Shown one piece after another: positions 55,101 to 64,000 of a DNA stretch of 64,000 nucleotides (position 1 is the first letter of the stretch; every line of letters starts with the position of its first letter). The notes below the pieces were generated by a model. That model was given only the letters and a program-made list of their open reading frames with translations. It made no database searches and had not been told where the DNA came from. Origin of the DNA: Prorocentrum cordatum (taxonomy: Eukaryota > Sar > Dinophyceae > Prorocentrales > Prorocentraceae); the NCBI GenBank assembly GCA_963575745.1, contig CAUYUJ010000903.1, forward strand, positions 516,001 through 580,000, written 5' to 3'. Position numbers and translations under genes: made by a program.

Positions 55101-55950
55101 AAATAAGGCCTCCCAGCGCCTTCAAACAATCCGCCGACCCCTTGGGGATCATCGGCGTGTGAGATGCTTCCCCCTCCCCAAACCCCTCCCCCGGGAGCCC
55201 GGCCCGGTCGATTTGGAGGGGGGGGGGGGGTCCGGCGCGAGCGGGGGGGGTCCGGGACGAGCGACTCACGGGGCTTTTCCGGGCCCAAGAGGGCCTCAAG
55301 ACGGGCCAAGAAGCCCCCAAGAGGCCTCCAAGACGGCCCACGAAGGCTCCGAGACGCCAAACGACCGGTCCAAGACGCCCACGATGGCCCCAAGACGGGC
55401 CAAGAGGTCTCCAAGACGGCCTCCGAGGTCCCAAACAAGCCTCCCAAGAGGGCCCAAAGAGTCTAAAATTGTTGATTTTCCCGAATGTTTTTCGACGTTT
55501 CTTGCTTTCCCGCCTTTCTGGCTTCCCGACGCTCCAAGACGGCCAAAGAGGCCCCAAAGATAGCCCCAAGATGGCCCAAGAGGCCCCCAAGACGGCCTCC
55601 AGACGGCCCAAGACGGCCCCAAGACGGCCCAAGAGGTCCCCAAGACGGCCCAAGAGGGCTCCAAGACGGCACCAAGAGGGGCCCAAGAGGGCGACCAAAC
55701 ATGTTGAAACTCTAGCTTTCTGCCCCCAGGAGCCCCAGGGGGCCCCAAGAGTGCCCCAAGAGGCCCCCAGAGGCCCTCACGAGGCCGCCCAGACGCCCCA
55801 AGGAACCCCCAAGAAGCACCCCAGAGGCTCCGAAACGGCCCCCAAGTGGCTCCAAAACTCGCGGTGTCGCCGTCCGCTCGGACCCCCCCGCGGAACTGCC
55901 CGAGACCCTCTGGCGGTGGCGGCGAACAGACACCAAACAAATATCACTCG
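55101..55950 (+). repeat. Degenerate GACGGCCCAAGA zone
   Basis: From about 55270: CCTCAAGACGGGCCAAGAAG, CCAAGACGGCCTCC, GCCCAAGACGGCCCCAAGAC and similar, with an AT-richer block at 55465-55520. It directly follows the A4 tail, as the 2.43-kb zone follows the A2 tail. Confidence 0.7.
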
Positions 55951-56450
55951 CCTTTTCACCCCTTCGCAGCTTCTACTACCCCCAGATTGGCATAAACAAG
56001 GGGTCGGCGGTGTGGCGTAAGCCTAAGAATCTCAAAGTTACTTCGTCGCCAATGTCGCCCCGCGACCCCCTGGTCTCGAAGTGAGGGCTCGGGGGCGCCT
56101 CGCGGGGATCTTCCCGAATGGATTAATAGGTATACGCCGAAGCCGCTTCGCAATCCGCACCCACGCGTTGCCATTGGGCGCCCCCGCTGCCATGGGCGGC
56201 AAGCGAGCGGCGCACTCTTCGCGGATGCCAAGCATCAAGCCAATGTTAGCCGCCCCAATGCAATGAAGCTGACGTCATCGAGACATGCGGGCCCATGCAT
56301 AAGTTGGTGCGCGGTGCAGTTTATTGTTTGCAGGAGGTTGCGCTGCGCCCGGGCGACTAGTTCAAGTCACACATGATAGCCATCCGCGTCCTTCTCTAGG
56401 CTCTGCATTTCTCGCAATCATCGCTGGGGGGCAAGCTGCGCGCGCAGGCT
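55951..56450. other. Unassigned sequence between zone and reverse transcriptase
   Basis: A short minus frame (56238-56038: PNGNAWVRIAKRLRRIPINP) looks protein-like, but no domain is recognised. Confidence 0.35.
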
Positions 56451-57620
56451 TTACGCCGGCCTGGTTTGCCTGCGACGAGGAACGGCGACGTCGCCGCCAG
56501 GCAGGTCGCTGCCACAGACGTGGTTCGCGACCGCGAAGAAAGCGGGCTTGCTCAATTGAGGCGACCAGTGGCCCGCGGGCGAAGCGCCGCCGCACGCAAT
56601 GACAACTCCAACAAACCCACAACGCCGCCAATGGATGCGAATCAAACTTTTCCAAGCGCGATCGTCCACCTCCTCGTCCTTTTCCTCTGTTCCCCCCGGA
56701 TGCTCGAACGACCGACTTCGCGTTGGTTTCTCGGCTGGCCCTTCGCCCATCGATGGCTTTCTATTCCGGAGATGTCACGTATGAGCCTTGAGATCCGCCA
56801 GAAGCATAGATCAAATCTTGAAAGGTGTCGTTCGGCGGTTCTCCAAGATCTTGGAGGGCCGCAGAGGTCGCCCCCCCCCGAACCAGCCATGCCCATGTTC
56901 AGACCAATGAGTGTTGTCGTCGTTATGCCTGGGCCCCTTGCCCGTTTGCCTGCCCTTCTTGAGAAGCCAGGCTCCGAATGGAAACCTGTCCCGCAGCTTC
57001 TCGCAGGCCTCGTCGAACAGGGCGTCACCTACGCCCGCGACGTCGTCCGCCGCCAAGCCCACGACGCCTTGGAGGCCCTTGTCGCCGCGCCAGTGGAAGA
57101 CGCAGGCGTCGAAGATGGAGCATTTGAAACCGATCTCCTTGGCGCACTTGGTACAGGCTGATAGCCATTGCAGCGGGGCGTCTCCCATTCCGCAATCCGC
57201 CTTGAGTCGCTCCACCAGCGAACCTCCACGTCTGGAATGCCTGTCCGAGGTAGCTCCGCGCATGACCCCCCCTGCGATCGATCGATGGGATCGCCCGCGG
57301 TCAAAGCCGAGGCGATGCCGGCCAGATGCAGCGTCCAATTATGTGTACCAAGAATACGTAGAATCAAGAACACGGATGATCTTCCCGACCACAAGACTTA
57401 AATTCTCGGTCTAGAAAATCAGGATCAGACCTTGTGCCGTCCATCTCGCCTTCGCCACCCTCCACGTGTCGTCGACAATGAAAACTAGCTTCCTCTTGCA
57501 TGCGCCCGCCCCCTCTGGGTCGCCGCCCTCGTCGGTCAACGCCCATCGAAAAACCCGCGACCCGCGAACCACGTTCAGGATCTCGTCGCACCTGCTCAGC
57601 TTCATCGGGTGGAAGAACAC
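56451..57620 (-). pseudogene. Copia reverse transcriptase domain, broken
   Basis: Frames in order: 57620-57411 with EILNVVRGSRVFRWALTDEG and AKARWTAQG, the start of the copia domain. Then 57394-57029 with LRILGTHNWTLHLAGIASAL, TAGDPIDRS and ELPRTGIPDVEV; Gly stands where the first catalytic Asp (DxxxAF) belongs. Then 57338-56811 with GDAPLQWLSACTKCAKEIGF, FDACVFHWRGDKGLQGVVGL, AADDVAGVGDALFDEACEKL and RDRFPFGAW; the YVDD box survives as AADD. About 56550-56470 has VCGSDLPGG and RRRQTRPA, like the GSLQWLA-QTRPDL connector. At least three frame changes. Copies element RNA into DNA in intact relatives. Confidence 0.8.
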
Positions 57621-57627
57621 GTGCCGC

Positions 57628-58409
57628 TTAGGGTTTCTTGATGTTGCCCCACTCGCGCCGCTTAGCCGCGATGCGGGGCTTGCACCTGCACGCGTTCATC
57701 AGGGACTTCTCGGCGATTTCCGTATGAAGTCGCTGATTGATGCTGGTATGTAGTGCTGCACTGGCCTGCTGCCCTTCGACCCTCCTGCCCTTCTTCTTAG
57801 GTGGAGCTCCCGCGTCCTTAGCTATCTCCTCCGCGATGGTCGCGATGCGTTCTGTCCCCGGTATGGCTGAGCTCGGGGAATCTGATGTCTGCTTGATGGT
57901 CAATGGAACGTCGTCGAGGCGGTCGTAGCGCATCATGGGCATGGGAATGGGCCGGGTCATGGGTTGACGCCCCCTGCCTTCTCGATGCCCTTGATGGGTG
58001 GCTGTCATGACGAATATGCTTGATCGTCCTCTGCGGGTTACGTTGGTGCTGTTCGTGGTACGTTGTCTTCTGGTTCCTCGGGAGGTCCATCTCCTTGTGG
58101 GAGATGCTCGTACTTGCGGCAATCACGGTTCTCCGTGTCGATCTCCTCCTGCATCGTGCTGTCCACCTGCTCCCAAGACGACGCCTCTCCCTCGTTCGCA
58201 TGTCGAAGCTGCTCAGGTGAACACTTCAGCAAACCTTCCCGGTAAGAACACCAGACGGTGTTCGGCAGCTCGGTCTGAATCACCCGTGCTGGTCCATGCC
58301 ATGAGCTGGCAGGTAGCTCGTCAATGCTGCTTCTCCAGAAATAACACCTGTCTTCAGGTTGGAAGGTAGTTCCCCTCGTAGGTCTGGTCCTTCGGTTGGG
58401 CGCGCGCAT
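57628..58409 (-). pseudogene. Copia integrase-to-reverse-transcriptase linker
   Basis: Frame 58409-58038 reads FQPEDRCYFWRSSIDELPAS, SWHGPARVIQTELPNTVWCS and YREGLLKCSPEQLRHANEGE. This is the post-integrase module of copia Pol (W-GPA-V...LLKC-PEQLR-A). The next frame (58122-57628) is hydrophilic, with ERIATIAEEIAKDAGAPPKK, and ends AAKRREWGNIKKP at a stop just before the reverse transcriptase start. Confidence 0.7.
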
Positions 58410-58436
58410 CCACTGCTCCGAACATTCTGCCTCGAT

Positions 58437-59240
58437 CTAGGCTGCCATCGCCACCTTGCGGATGCCGATGCTCCTCTCCAGCTCGGCGTCTCCAGTCATA
58501 GTCCTCGATGCCGCGGAGAGACTTGGCGGGCCCTCCTCCAGGATATTAAAGCCGAAATGGTCGTCCAAGTACTCGCTGGCATGGTGCGAAACCTCCTCTC
58601 CGCACGCTTTCCTCGATGGCCGCGTTGACCGAGCCCACCAACTCGTACAAGTCGCCCCAGTTGGCCGCGTTGAACTTCTGCTTGGCCGCGTTGAACTTCT
58701 GCCTGGCCCCGTGGAAAGTCTCCTTCCAGGTGCCTCCAGTTCGTTCTGTCTTGCCCGCCTGCCAAGGTGAAGTACCACTTGTAACCTTGACCTCGGCCCC
58801 GTCTCCTTCGGCAGCTTCAAGAATCTCGCCGGCTGGGAAGCCATTGTCCCCGTCGATGACCATCGCGCGCGGTGCGCCGTGGACCCGCTTCCACAATGCT
58901 CGACAGTTGACGTCCACGTCGGCCAGGGCGTTGCACCACGACCCGGCGTCCCGCGCCGTGGCTCGACACGTTCAGCATGGGAACCTTGGCGGTGCTCTCG
59001 GGGCCCAGTACGAAGAAGATGCCCATGCCCATGACGTTGGTGATCTGATGGGGAGTAGGCTCCCTAGAAGGCTTGGCGAGCCTCGGTCGCTTGCTAGCTG
59101 CGAATTTCGGACACTCCAGCTGCTGCGCCGCCCCAATGTAGGCATGTCGCGCCTTGCCGTACTTCAAGACCATGACCAAGTTCTCATTGCTGCAATGCAC
59201 CATGTTCTGGTGCATGTTCTGAACCTGCTGCTTCACCTGC
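58437..59240 (-). pseudogene. Copia integrase, broken (catalytic Asp lost)
   Basis: Would splice element DNA into the chromosome. The pre-integrase HHCC finger reads VQNMHQNMVHCSNENLVMVL, then IGAAQQLECPKFAASKRPRL; the last Cys of CPxC is Phe. The core begins ITNVMGMGIFFVLGPEST, where the first catalytic Asp of the usual GMDIFF is Gly. After a frame change near 58920 come CRALWKRVHGAPRAMVIDGD with NGF (second Asp), WQAGKTERTGGTWKETF (catalytic Glu) and GGFAPCQRVLGRPFRL. Another frame follows with FNILEEGPPSLSAASRTMTG and IGIRKVAMAA. Confidence 0.82.
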
Positions 59241-61319
59241 GGGTCGGCGCTCCTCTCGCCCTTCGCTGGCATCGTAGGTGCCGCGCAGCATGGCGCGCAA
59301 GTTGCCCACTCCTCCTCTGCTTCGTCCTCGCGGTTCTCGCGGACCTGCCCCGTCACCTTCTCCTTCGCGATAGACCATGCCAGGGCCCCCGCCAGCTCCT
59401 TCAGCGACGCCTGGACGTCTCCCAGCTTCAGCCGAGGTGGCCCGTTCACGACCTCCCGGCTCCGCACCCCCCCGAACTCCAGTGCCGACCTCGGCTGATT
59501 GGATACACAGCTTCGCCCTTTCGCCCAAGCTTCTCCTTGGCTCACTTCTGGTAGGCGTCAACTTATTGATCGCCGTGTCCTCCCGGTCTCTGGAGTGGTC
59601 GTGACGCTCGTAGTAGAAGACCTTCCCGTCGATGGTCTGCTGGATGGCCACATCAAAAATGCATGTGAGCATCTCCTTGCCGATCTTCTCCTCCGGCCGA
59701 GTGCGCAAGATGTCCTGGGGTGGCTTGATCGATGATAAGCCAGGGCTTCGTGCTCTGCATCTCGGCCCGGACCTCCTACTGACCCGCTCTGGCCACCCAG
59801 TGAAAACCCGTCAGCGCCATGACCTCCCTGCTCTTGACGTTCCTGGTCGCTCCTGTATCCTCGCCCAGGTGCTCGACCTGCGGCTCGCATTCGTCCTCGA
59901 TCTGGCTCTTCTGGCTCTCTGGGATGGCTGAGTCGATCGCCTGCCTAAAGTTGTCTACCTTGTCGAATAGCTTGATGGACTTGTTCAGGATGTTGTTTTG
60001 CTCCTCCGTGAGGGGGGTGCAGTTCGCCGAAGCCTGCTCCGAGGTGCCCCCATCAAGCTCCCGACCAGCTGGTCGGTCGCATCGTTGGCGTTCTCATCCC
60101 TCAGCAGCTCGCGCAGCGCCTGTGGAGCCTTGCTCCAAGGTGACTCGTCCAGCTCCTCCCAGTCCTCCTGGGTCTCCTGATCGCCCAGCTCGCTCCCGCG
60201 GTGCCGGGGGGTCGGTCTGCTGTTCGCTGTCCTGGTTGCTGGCTTGGACTTCGTCGGTGTTGCTGTCGCCTCGGCCTCCTGCCCCTTGCCGGCCCTGGCC
60301 TTGCGTTTCCTCGGCGACCACCCTTTGATCCGAGCCTCCATCGTTCTTGGACCCCTTCAGCTTCTCAATCACCTCCTGCGCCCCCTTGGCCACCCTCCGA
60401 TAGTATTCCAAGTGGAGCTGGCATCCGCTGCGCTGGACGTAGAAGGCCATCGCGTTCTGGCCGTGATTGCTGAACTCGTGGATGCGGTCCTTCTCCATCG
60501 GTGGATCGCGGGCCCTGGCTCTCGCCCCGACGGTGGGGACTCGGGGGCAATGGTTGATGACGCCGCAGTGCCTGCGCATCATCGCCCCCGTCGGCGGAAT
60601 GGGCAGGTTGCAGATCTTGCGCCAGGGCCGCCGGTAGGTCGCGTCGCGCTGCGCGCTGAACTGTTCCATCGGATCCTTCGCCCTGCGTGGAAAAGGCCTC
60701 TCCTGGGCCGTAGATTATTTCACCTGCCCCGTCGGTGTCGCGGACTCTCGCGACGACGAGGGCTCCGAGTGCTGAGCCAGGGAACTCAAGGGCTCGTCGC
60801 AAGGCATGGTAATGCGGAAAATACCTGTTAAAATGGTCCTCGGGAAAAATGTCCGCAAAACCAGACTCGAGCCGAACAGGCCATTCGCTAACGTTCTGCT
60901 GTCGTCATTTCGTCTCCGAGCCCTGTCGTCGCGCTTGATGTAGCTCTTGCTGCCATGCTGTCGTTGCTCTCCTGATCGGGGTTGCCTGCTCTGAAATTGT
61001 AGTGCGTGTAGTTGCTCTTGTCGATATTGCTCTTCGTCGTGTCTGATTGCTCCTGCTGCTCCTTATCCTGCCCGCTTCTCGTAGTGCTCGCGCTCATTCT
61101 GCTGATGCCTGCCTGCCCGCTGCTCGCCCGCGCGCTTGCCGGCCCCCTTGCGGGGCCCGAGACTCCCAGGGAGAAGCGCGCTTCGACCCGGGGGGCGCCC
61201 CTGGGGCCTCCCGAGGCAGATGTCAATGGATAGATATACTCGCCGCCTGTTCCGAATCCCATCGGAACCTCCTTCGCGCAGCGCCCAGCTCTCAGCCCCC
61301 CCCCCCCCCCCCCAAGGTT
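59241..61319 (-). pseudogene. Copia protease-integrase spacer, long and degenerate
   Basis: Hydrophilic minus-strand frames without an enzymatic motif: RPEEKIGKEMLTCIFDVAIQ and FYYERHDHSRDREDTAINKL (59708-59184), AMAFYVQRSGCQLHLEYYRR and KGAQEVIEKLKGSKNDGGSD (60669-60094). A 20-base poly-C run lies at 61298-61317. Protein-like, presumably part of the polyprotein. The length (about 2 kb) is large for copia. Confidence 0.5.
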
Positions 61320-61760
61320 TCAGACAGTTGCCCAGGTGCGGCAGGGGGCGCCCGCCACCAGCGCGATCCAGGGGAAGTCTTACATTCTTATCTAGGCAAT
61401 CGAACCCCGACTGGAACGCGCGCAACGATGCCTTCAGCTCTACGCGAAACGTCTTTGCTAGAAGCAGCGGCGCGACCCCCTTGACCAGGCGCGCAAAGAT
61501 CACGCCGCTGAACGCGCCGAGCACGATCGGGATGATGACTCCCTCCGTCGCGGCGCAGACCTAGTCATTCCCGAAACGATACTTCTCGCAGTGGGGCACC
61601 GTCTCCAGCCTAATGTCGCGGCGCTCGCTGCAGTGCTAGAACCGCGCATCGCACGTCCGGGGGGCCCATCGCGTTCAACCTGAGCGCCGTGTCTACTGCT
61701 CCCCATCCGGGTCTGCCCGGCTTCTCGACGTCCACCATCAGGTTGACATGCCCCGCGAAG
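61320..61760 (-). pseudogene. Copia aspartic protease, one in-frame stop
   Basis: Would cleave the Gag-Pol polyprotein. The frame from the Gag knuckle continues with NLMVDVEKPGRPGWGAVDTA, where DTA corresponds to the catalytic D-T/S-G/A. It then shifts frame to IRLETVPHCEKYRFGND, a TAG stop at 61563-61561, and VCAATEGVIIPIVLGAFSGV, FARLVKGVAPLLLAKTFRVE and LKASLRAFQSGFDCLD. The segment after the stop is the second-lobe flap and hydrophobic core. Apart from the stop and one shift the domain is well preserved. Confidence 0.65.
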
Positions 61761-61889
61761 TTGGACCTCGACGCCATCGTCGCTTCCGAAGCGATGTAGC
61801 TGCGCACCTCGTCGTCCAGAACGGTCATCGCGATGAAGACTCCTGTCGGCTTGGCCTTGTTATTGGGGTTATCGGGGCACGCCTTGTGC

Positions 61890-61933
61890 CAATGTCCTAC
61901 CTTCTGGCGCATGCCGCACTTGGTCCGCTTCAT
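61890..61933 (-). pseudogene. Gag CCHC zinc knuckle with one ligand lost
   Basis: The frame reads KCGMRQKVGHWHKACPD. The spacing is C-x2-C-x3-GH-x4-C, but the second Cys is Arg (CGC; one base from TGC). In intact elements this knuckle packages the RNA. It directly precedes the protease, as expected for copia Gag. Confidence 0.75.
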
Positions 61934-61946
61934 GGTGTCCTCGGGA

Positions 61947-62976
61947 TTATCCTCTGTTCTTCTTCGGTCCCTGCTGTTGCGGAACCCCCCTCTGGTCCTC
62001 CTGTCGGCAACGATATTCCTGGCCCCCCATCCACGTCCTGGGCTTCGGCGGAGGTGCGCCGAGCGCCGCCGAGCAGTCCAGTGCCTCCGTCTCCGTCAGC
62101 GTCTCCTCGTGGTCCAGCTTGTCGCCTGCGCCGTTTGCCTCGCCCCCCTCGATGCAAGGCGCGTTCGCCATTGCGTCGTGCATGATGGTGTCCTCCTCGT
62201 CGCCGGAAAGCGCTTGCTCATTTTCTTCTCGTGCCCTTGCTGAATCGGCCGCCCATGTAAGCGTCAGCTCGTCGGTCGCCGTTCCTGCGCATGAAAATCG
62301 CAACCAACTTGTTCATGTCATAATCGCACCCCGTCTGGATGAATACCTGGATTCGCCCCGTCCTGGCTAGGCCTGCCCCCTGCAGCAGTAGAAACCCCAT
62401 CGCCGTCTCGGCAAGGGCGTCGGGGAGCAGCCTGGCCAGCTCCTTCAGTTCAGTTCTGACACTGTTGGTGAACTTCATCAGCGCCTCCACGCGCGATCTC
62501 GGTGCCGCGAGCAGCGTCTTTTCCAGCTGCTGGAAGGTCTCGGCGCATGCCTCTGGAAACGCGAGCGCGCCCAAGGCCATGCTGACAGCCTCAAGCCCCC
62601 CAGCGTACTGCACACTCCATGGTCGCAGATGCCGTGTCGCCGTCGCCGCCTCCTTCGTCAGGTGCAACAGTAGCGTGTATCCCTGCCCTTCTGGCGGTAT
62701 TGCCGTGAGTCGACACCACCTGTCTATCGCCAACCTCTTCTCTGGCCGCTCGTTGAAATCTTTGCCGTCCCACGAAGAACAGGGGGGGTATTTACCTCGG
62801 CGCGTTCCTCTTCGATGGTGTCCTTCGTGTTCGTCATCTCGATATTGCTTACCTCGAGCCACCACCGCCTTCTGGAACTGTTTTGGCATGCCGAATCCTC
62901 TCGAATCTGAGTTGTCTGAGTGCGTGTCCGATCCGCTCTCCTCGAACGTCTTGCCGCGTTTTTCCCGCACAATCAA
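61947..62976 (-). pseudogene. Copia Gag (capsid) region
   Basis: The 252-residue frame 62976-62218 has the usual copia Gag capsid content: PPCSSWDGKDFNERPEKRLA, IDRWCRLTAIPPEGQGYTLL, ETFQQLEKTLLAAPRSRVEA, RTELKELARLLPDALAETAM and IQVFIQTGCDYDMNKLVAIF. It is helical, with W-G at the start and LP at the end. A frame change near 62230 leads to an acidic frame (62303-61947) before the knuckle. It would assemble the cytoplasmic particle. The start at 62976 is the first Met of the frame and lies 246 bases after the 5' LTR. Confidence 0.75.
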
Positions 62977-63205
62977 TCATCATAGTCGTCGTTTGCCCAC
63001 CAAACTCCCCAGCCGCCTTGATCCCCATGGCCCGTTCTCGAATCGAGATCCTGCAACGCTCTGCGCTGCCGACTCCGCCTTCGACAGGGGTCCCGTGTGC
63101 CGTCGTCGATGGTGTCGTGAGGTTCGCCCCTGCTGCCCTTCGGCTTCTCATCGCCTACGATGTCCCACTTTCGCTTGTCTACGTCGTGGCTGCTGTCGTT
63201 GCCGT

Positions 63206-63219
63206 CGCTCCGCTTACCA
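63206..63219 (-). promoter_or_regulatory. Candidate primer-binding site
   Basis: Two bases after the end of the 5' LTR the element's strand reads TGGTAAGCGGAGCG. TGG matches the CCA end of any tRNA, and TGGTA-GC-GAG resembles the complement of an initiator-Met tRNA 3' end with one extra A. The tRNA assignment is tentative. Confidence 0.5.
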
Positions 63220-63221
63220 CG

Positions 63222-63485
63222 TGTGGCTATAGTCTCAAATGCTAGCACGCGTCGTCGAGACATCGATACAACGAGGGAGGTCGAAGGATGTGGTGGCGAG
63301 CGCTCTTCAATACCGAGCGCTCGTGCTCCTGAGAGGGGGCCAACAAGCCCCCTTTCCCCTAAACCGAAACGGCGGTAAAAAAGGAAAAGGGGTACAGGTT
63401 CTGGGCTGAGACCAGTCAGCTCCGAAAGGGCCCCAGGAAGCTCCTGAAGACCTCCGGCAGACTCCGAGGGCCTTCTAGATTCACA
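63222..63485 (-). repeat. Copia 5' LTR (264 bp)
   Basis: Partner of 51339-51592. On the element's strand it begins TGTGAATCTAGAAGG and ends GACTATAGCCACA. It should contain the promoter. No TATA box is evident, which would not be unusual for a dinoflagellate. Confidence 0.88.
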
Positions 63486-63490
63486 CGCCC
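63486..63490. other. Target-site duplication, right copy (CGCCC)
   Basis: CGCCC follows directly after the LTR terminal CA and matches 51334-51338. Confidence 0.85.
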
Positions 63491-63667
63491 TGGGAGCGAC
63501 GAGCAGCACGTCGAGACTTCTAGATGCGTTCCCTGGAGGACCCGCCGACTAATCCACTCGATCCGAGCAGCCACGACCATCGCAGAGGTCGCCGGCACCC
63601 GCCGCCGCAGTGAGCGCAGATGCGCCCGCAAAACCCTCGAACAGGCAGGTGCCTGGGCCAGAGAGGC
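63491..63667. other. Short unique flank, no gene seen
   Basis: If the copia element were absent, this sequence would join the putative membrane-protein region at 51.3 kb. No coding motif is recognised in it. Confidence 0.4.
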
Positions 63668-63719
63668 TATGACGACGATGATGGCGATGATGACGATGAT
63701 GATGATGATGATGATGATT

Positions 63720-63773
<54 letters not shown>

Positions 63774-63905
63774 ACGATGATGATTAGAGTGTTGATGATG
63801 ATACGGGTGATGGCGATGATGGGGATGATGAAGGGAATGATGAAAAAAAATGATGATGATGGGGATGATGAAGATGAAGAAGATGAAGATGAAGATGAAA
63901 ATGAA

Positions 63906-63966
<61 letters not shown>

Positions 63967-64000
63967 CTGCTGATGATGATGATGATGATGATGATGATGA
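63668..64000. repeat. (GAT)n microsatellite to window end
   Basis: GATGATGATG with GAA, GGG and ACG interruptions. It runs off the right edge and opens Asp- and Met-rich frames. Confidence 0.95.

Larger units (their letters stand above)
51339..63485 (-). mobile_element. Ty1/copia-type LTR retrotransposon, 12.1 kb, degenerate
   Basis: Paired LTRs (254 and 264 bp), TG/CA termini and a CGCCC target duplication on both sides delimit the element. Internal order on the minus strand is primer-binding site, Gag with CCHC knuckle, aspartic protease, integrase, reverse transcriptase, RNase H. Integrase before reverse transcriptase is the copia arrangement. About 4 kb of foreign or duplicated sequence (module A4 and a GACGGCCCAAGA zone) separates reverse transcriptase from RNase H. 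Catalytic residues are lost in integrase, reverse transcriptase and RNase H, with multiple frameshifts and stops, so it cannot move by its own proteins. Confidence 0.88.

Noticed and set aside
56466-57161. A 231-residue + strand frame overlapping the copia reverse transcriptase
   Set aside because: It is antisense to the recognisable reverse transcriptase segments and shows no motif of its own.

Overview
This window is a eukaryotic, GC-rich, repeat-dominated nuclear contig. I read it as a dinoflagellate genome (Prorocentrum/Polarella/Symbiodiniaceae-like). The inference rests on the style of its Ty1/copia and LINE protein remnants, on enormous compound microsatellites, on the near absence of intact genes, and on one small kinase exon bounded by AG|G and GT splice sites. 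No prokaryotic gene, rRNA, tRNA or CRISPR array is visible. The species call is inference, not a sequence match.

Layout. 0-2.4 kb: two head-to-tail copies (A1, A2) of a composite module made of a conserved head, a 75-99 bp satellite, a GGA-rich tract and a conserved tail. 2.4-5.5 kb: a degenerate GACGGCCCAAGA zone running into 2.4 kb of TCC/TCA microsatellite that contains a 758-bp duplication. 5.5-10.7 kb: small inverted and palindromic repeats and no recognisable gene. 10.7-23.8 kb: decayed retroelement territory on the minus strand, with LINE RNase H halves at 12.6-13.1 kb and a LINE reverse transcriptase at 22.5-23.8 kb. 23.8-27 kb: a cluster of small terminal-inverted-repeat elements (families M1, M2, M3, M5). 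27-33.8 kb: lower-GC anonymous sequence around a 1.6-kb GGCTGA hexamer array. 33.8-36.2 kb: module A3 with a 90-bp satellite. 36.2-44.4 kb: G/C-rich tracts, microsatellites, a doubtful kinase N-lobe exon and a second LINE reverse transcriptase cut by an M2 element. 44.5-45.4 kb: a second M2-M1-M3 cluster. 46.6 kb: a protein-kinase C-lobe exon. 47.6-50 kb: an (ACT)n array and a satellite related to the modules. 50.2-51.3 kb: a minus-strand reading region with membrane-type segments. 51.3-63.5 kb: a 12-kb Ty1/copia LTR retrotransposon, minus strand, with both LTRs and a perfect 5-bp target duplication, carrying module A4 inside it. 63.7 kb to the end: (GAT)n.

The genes do not form a pathway. 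Almost everything with coding character is a dead retroelement. The most informative content is structural. Three short non-autonomous element families have terminal inverted repeats; M1 and M2 show 5-bp target duplications, and one M2 copy sits inside a LINE coding sequence that reads on after it. The satellite-bearing modules have conserved ends and one copy lies inside the copia element.
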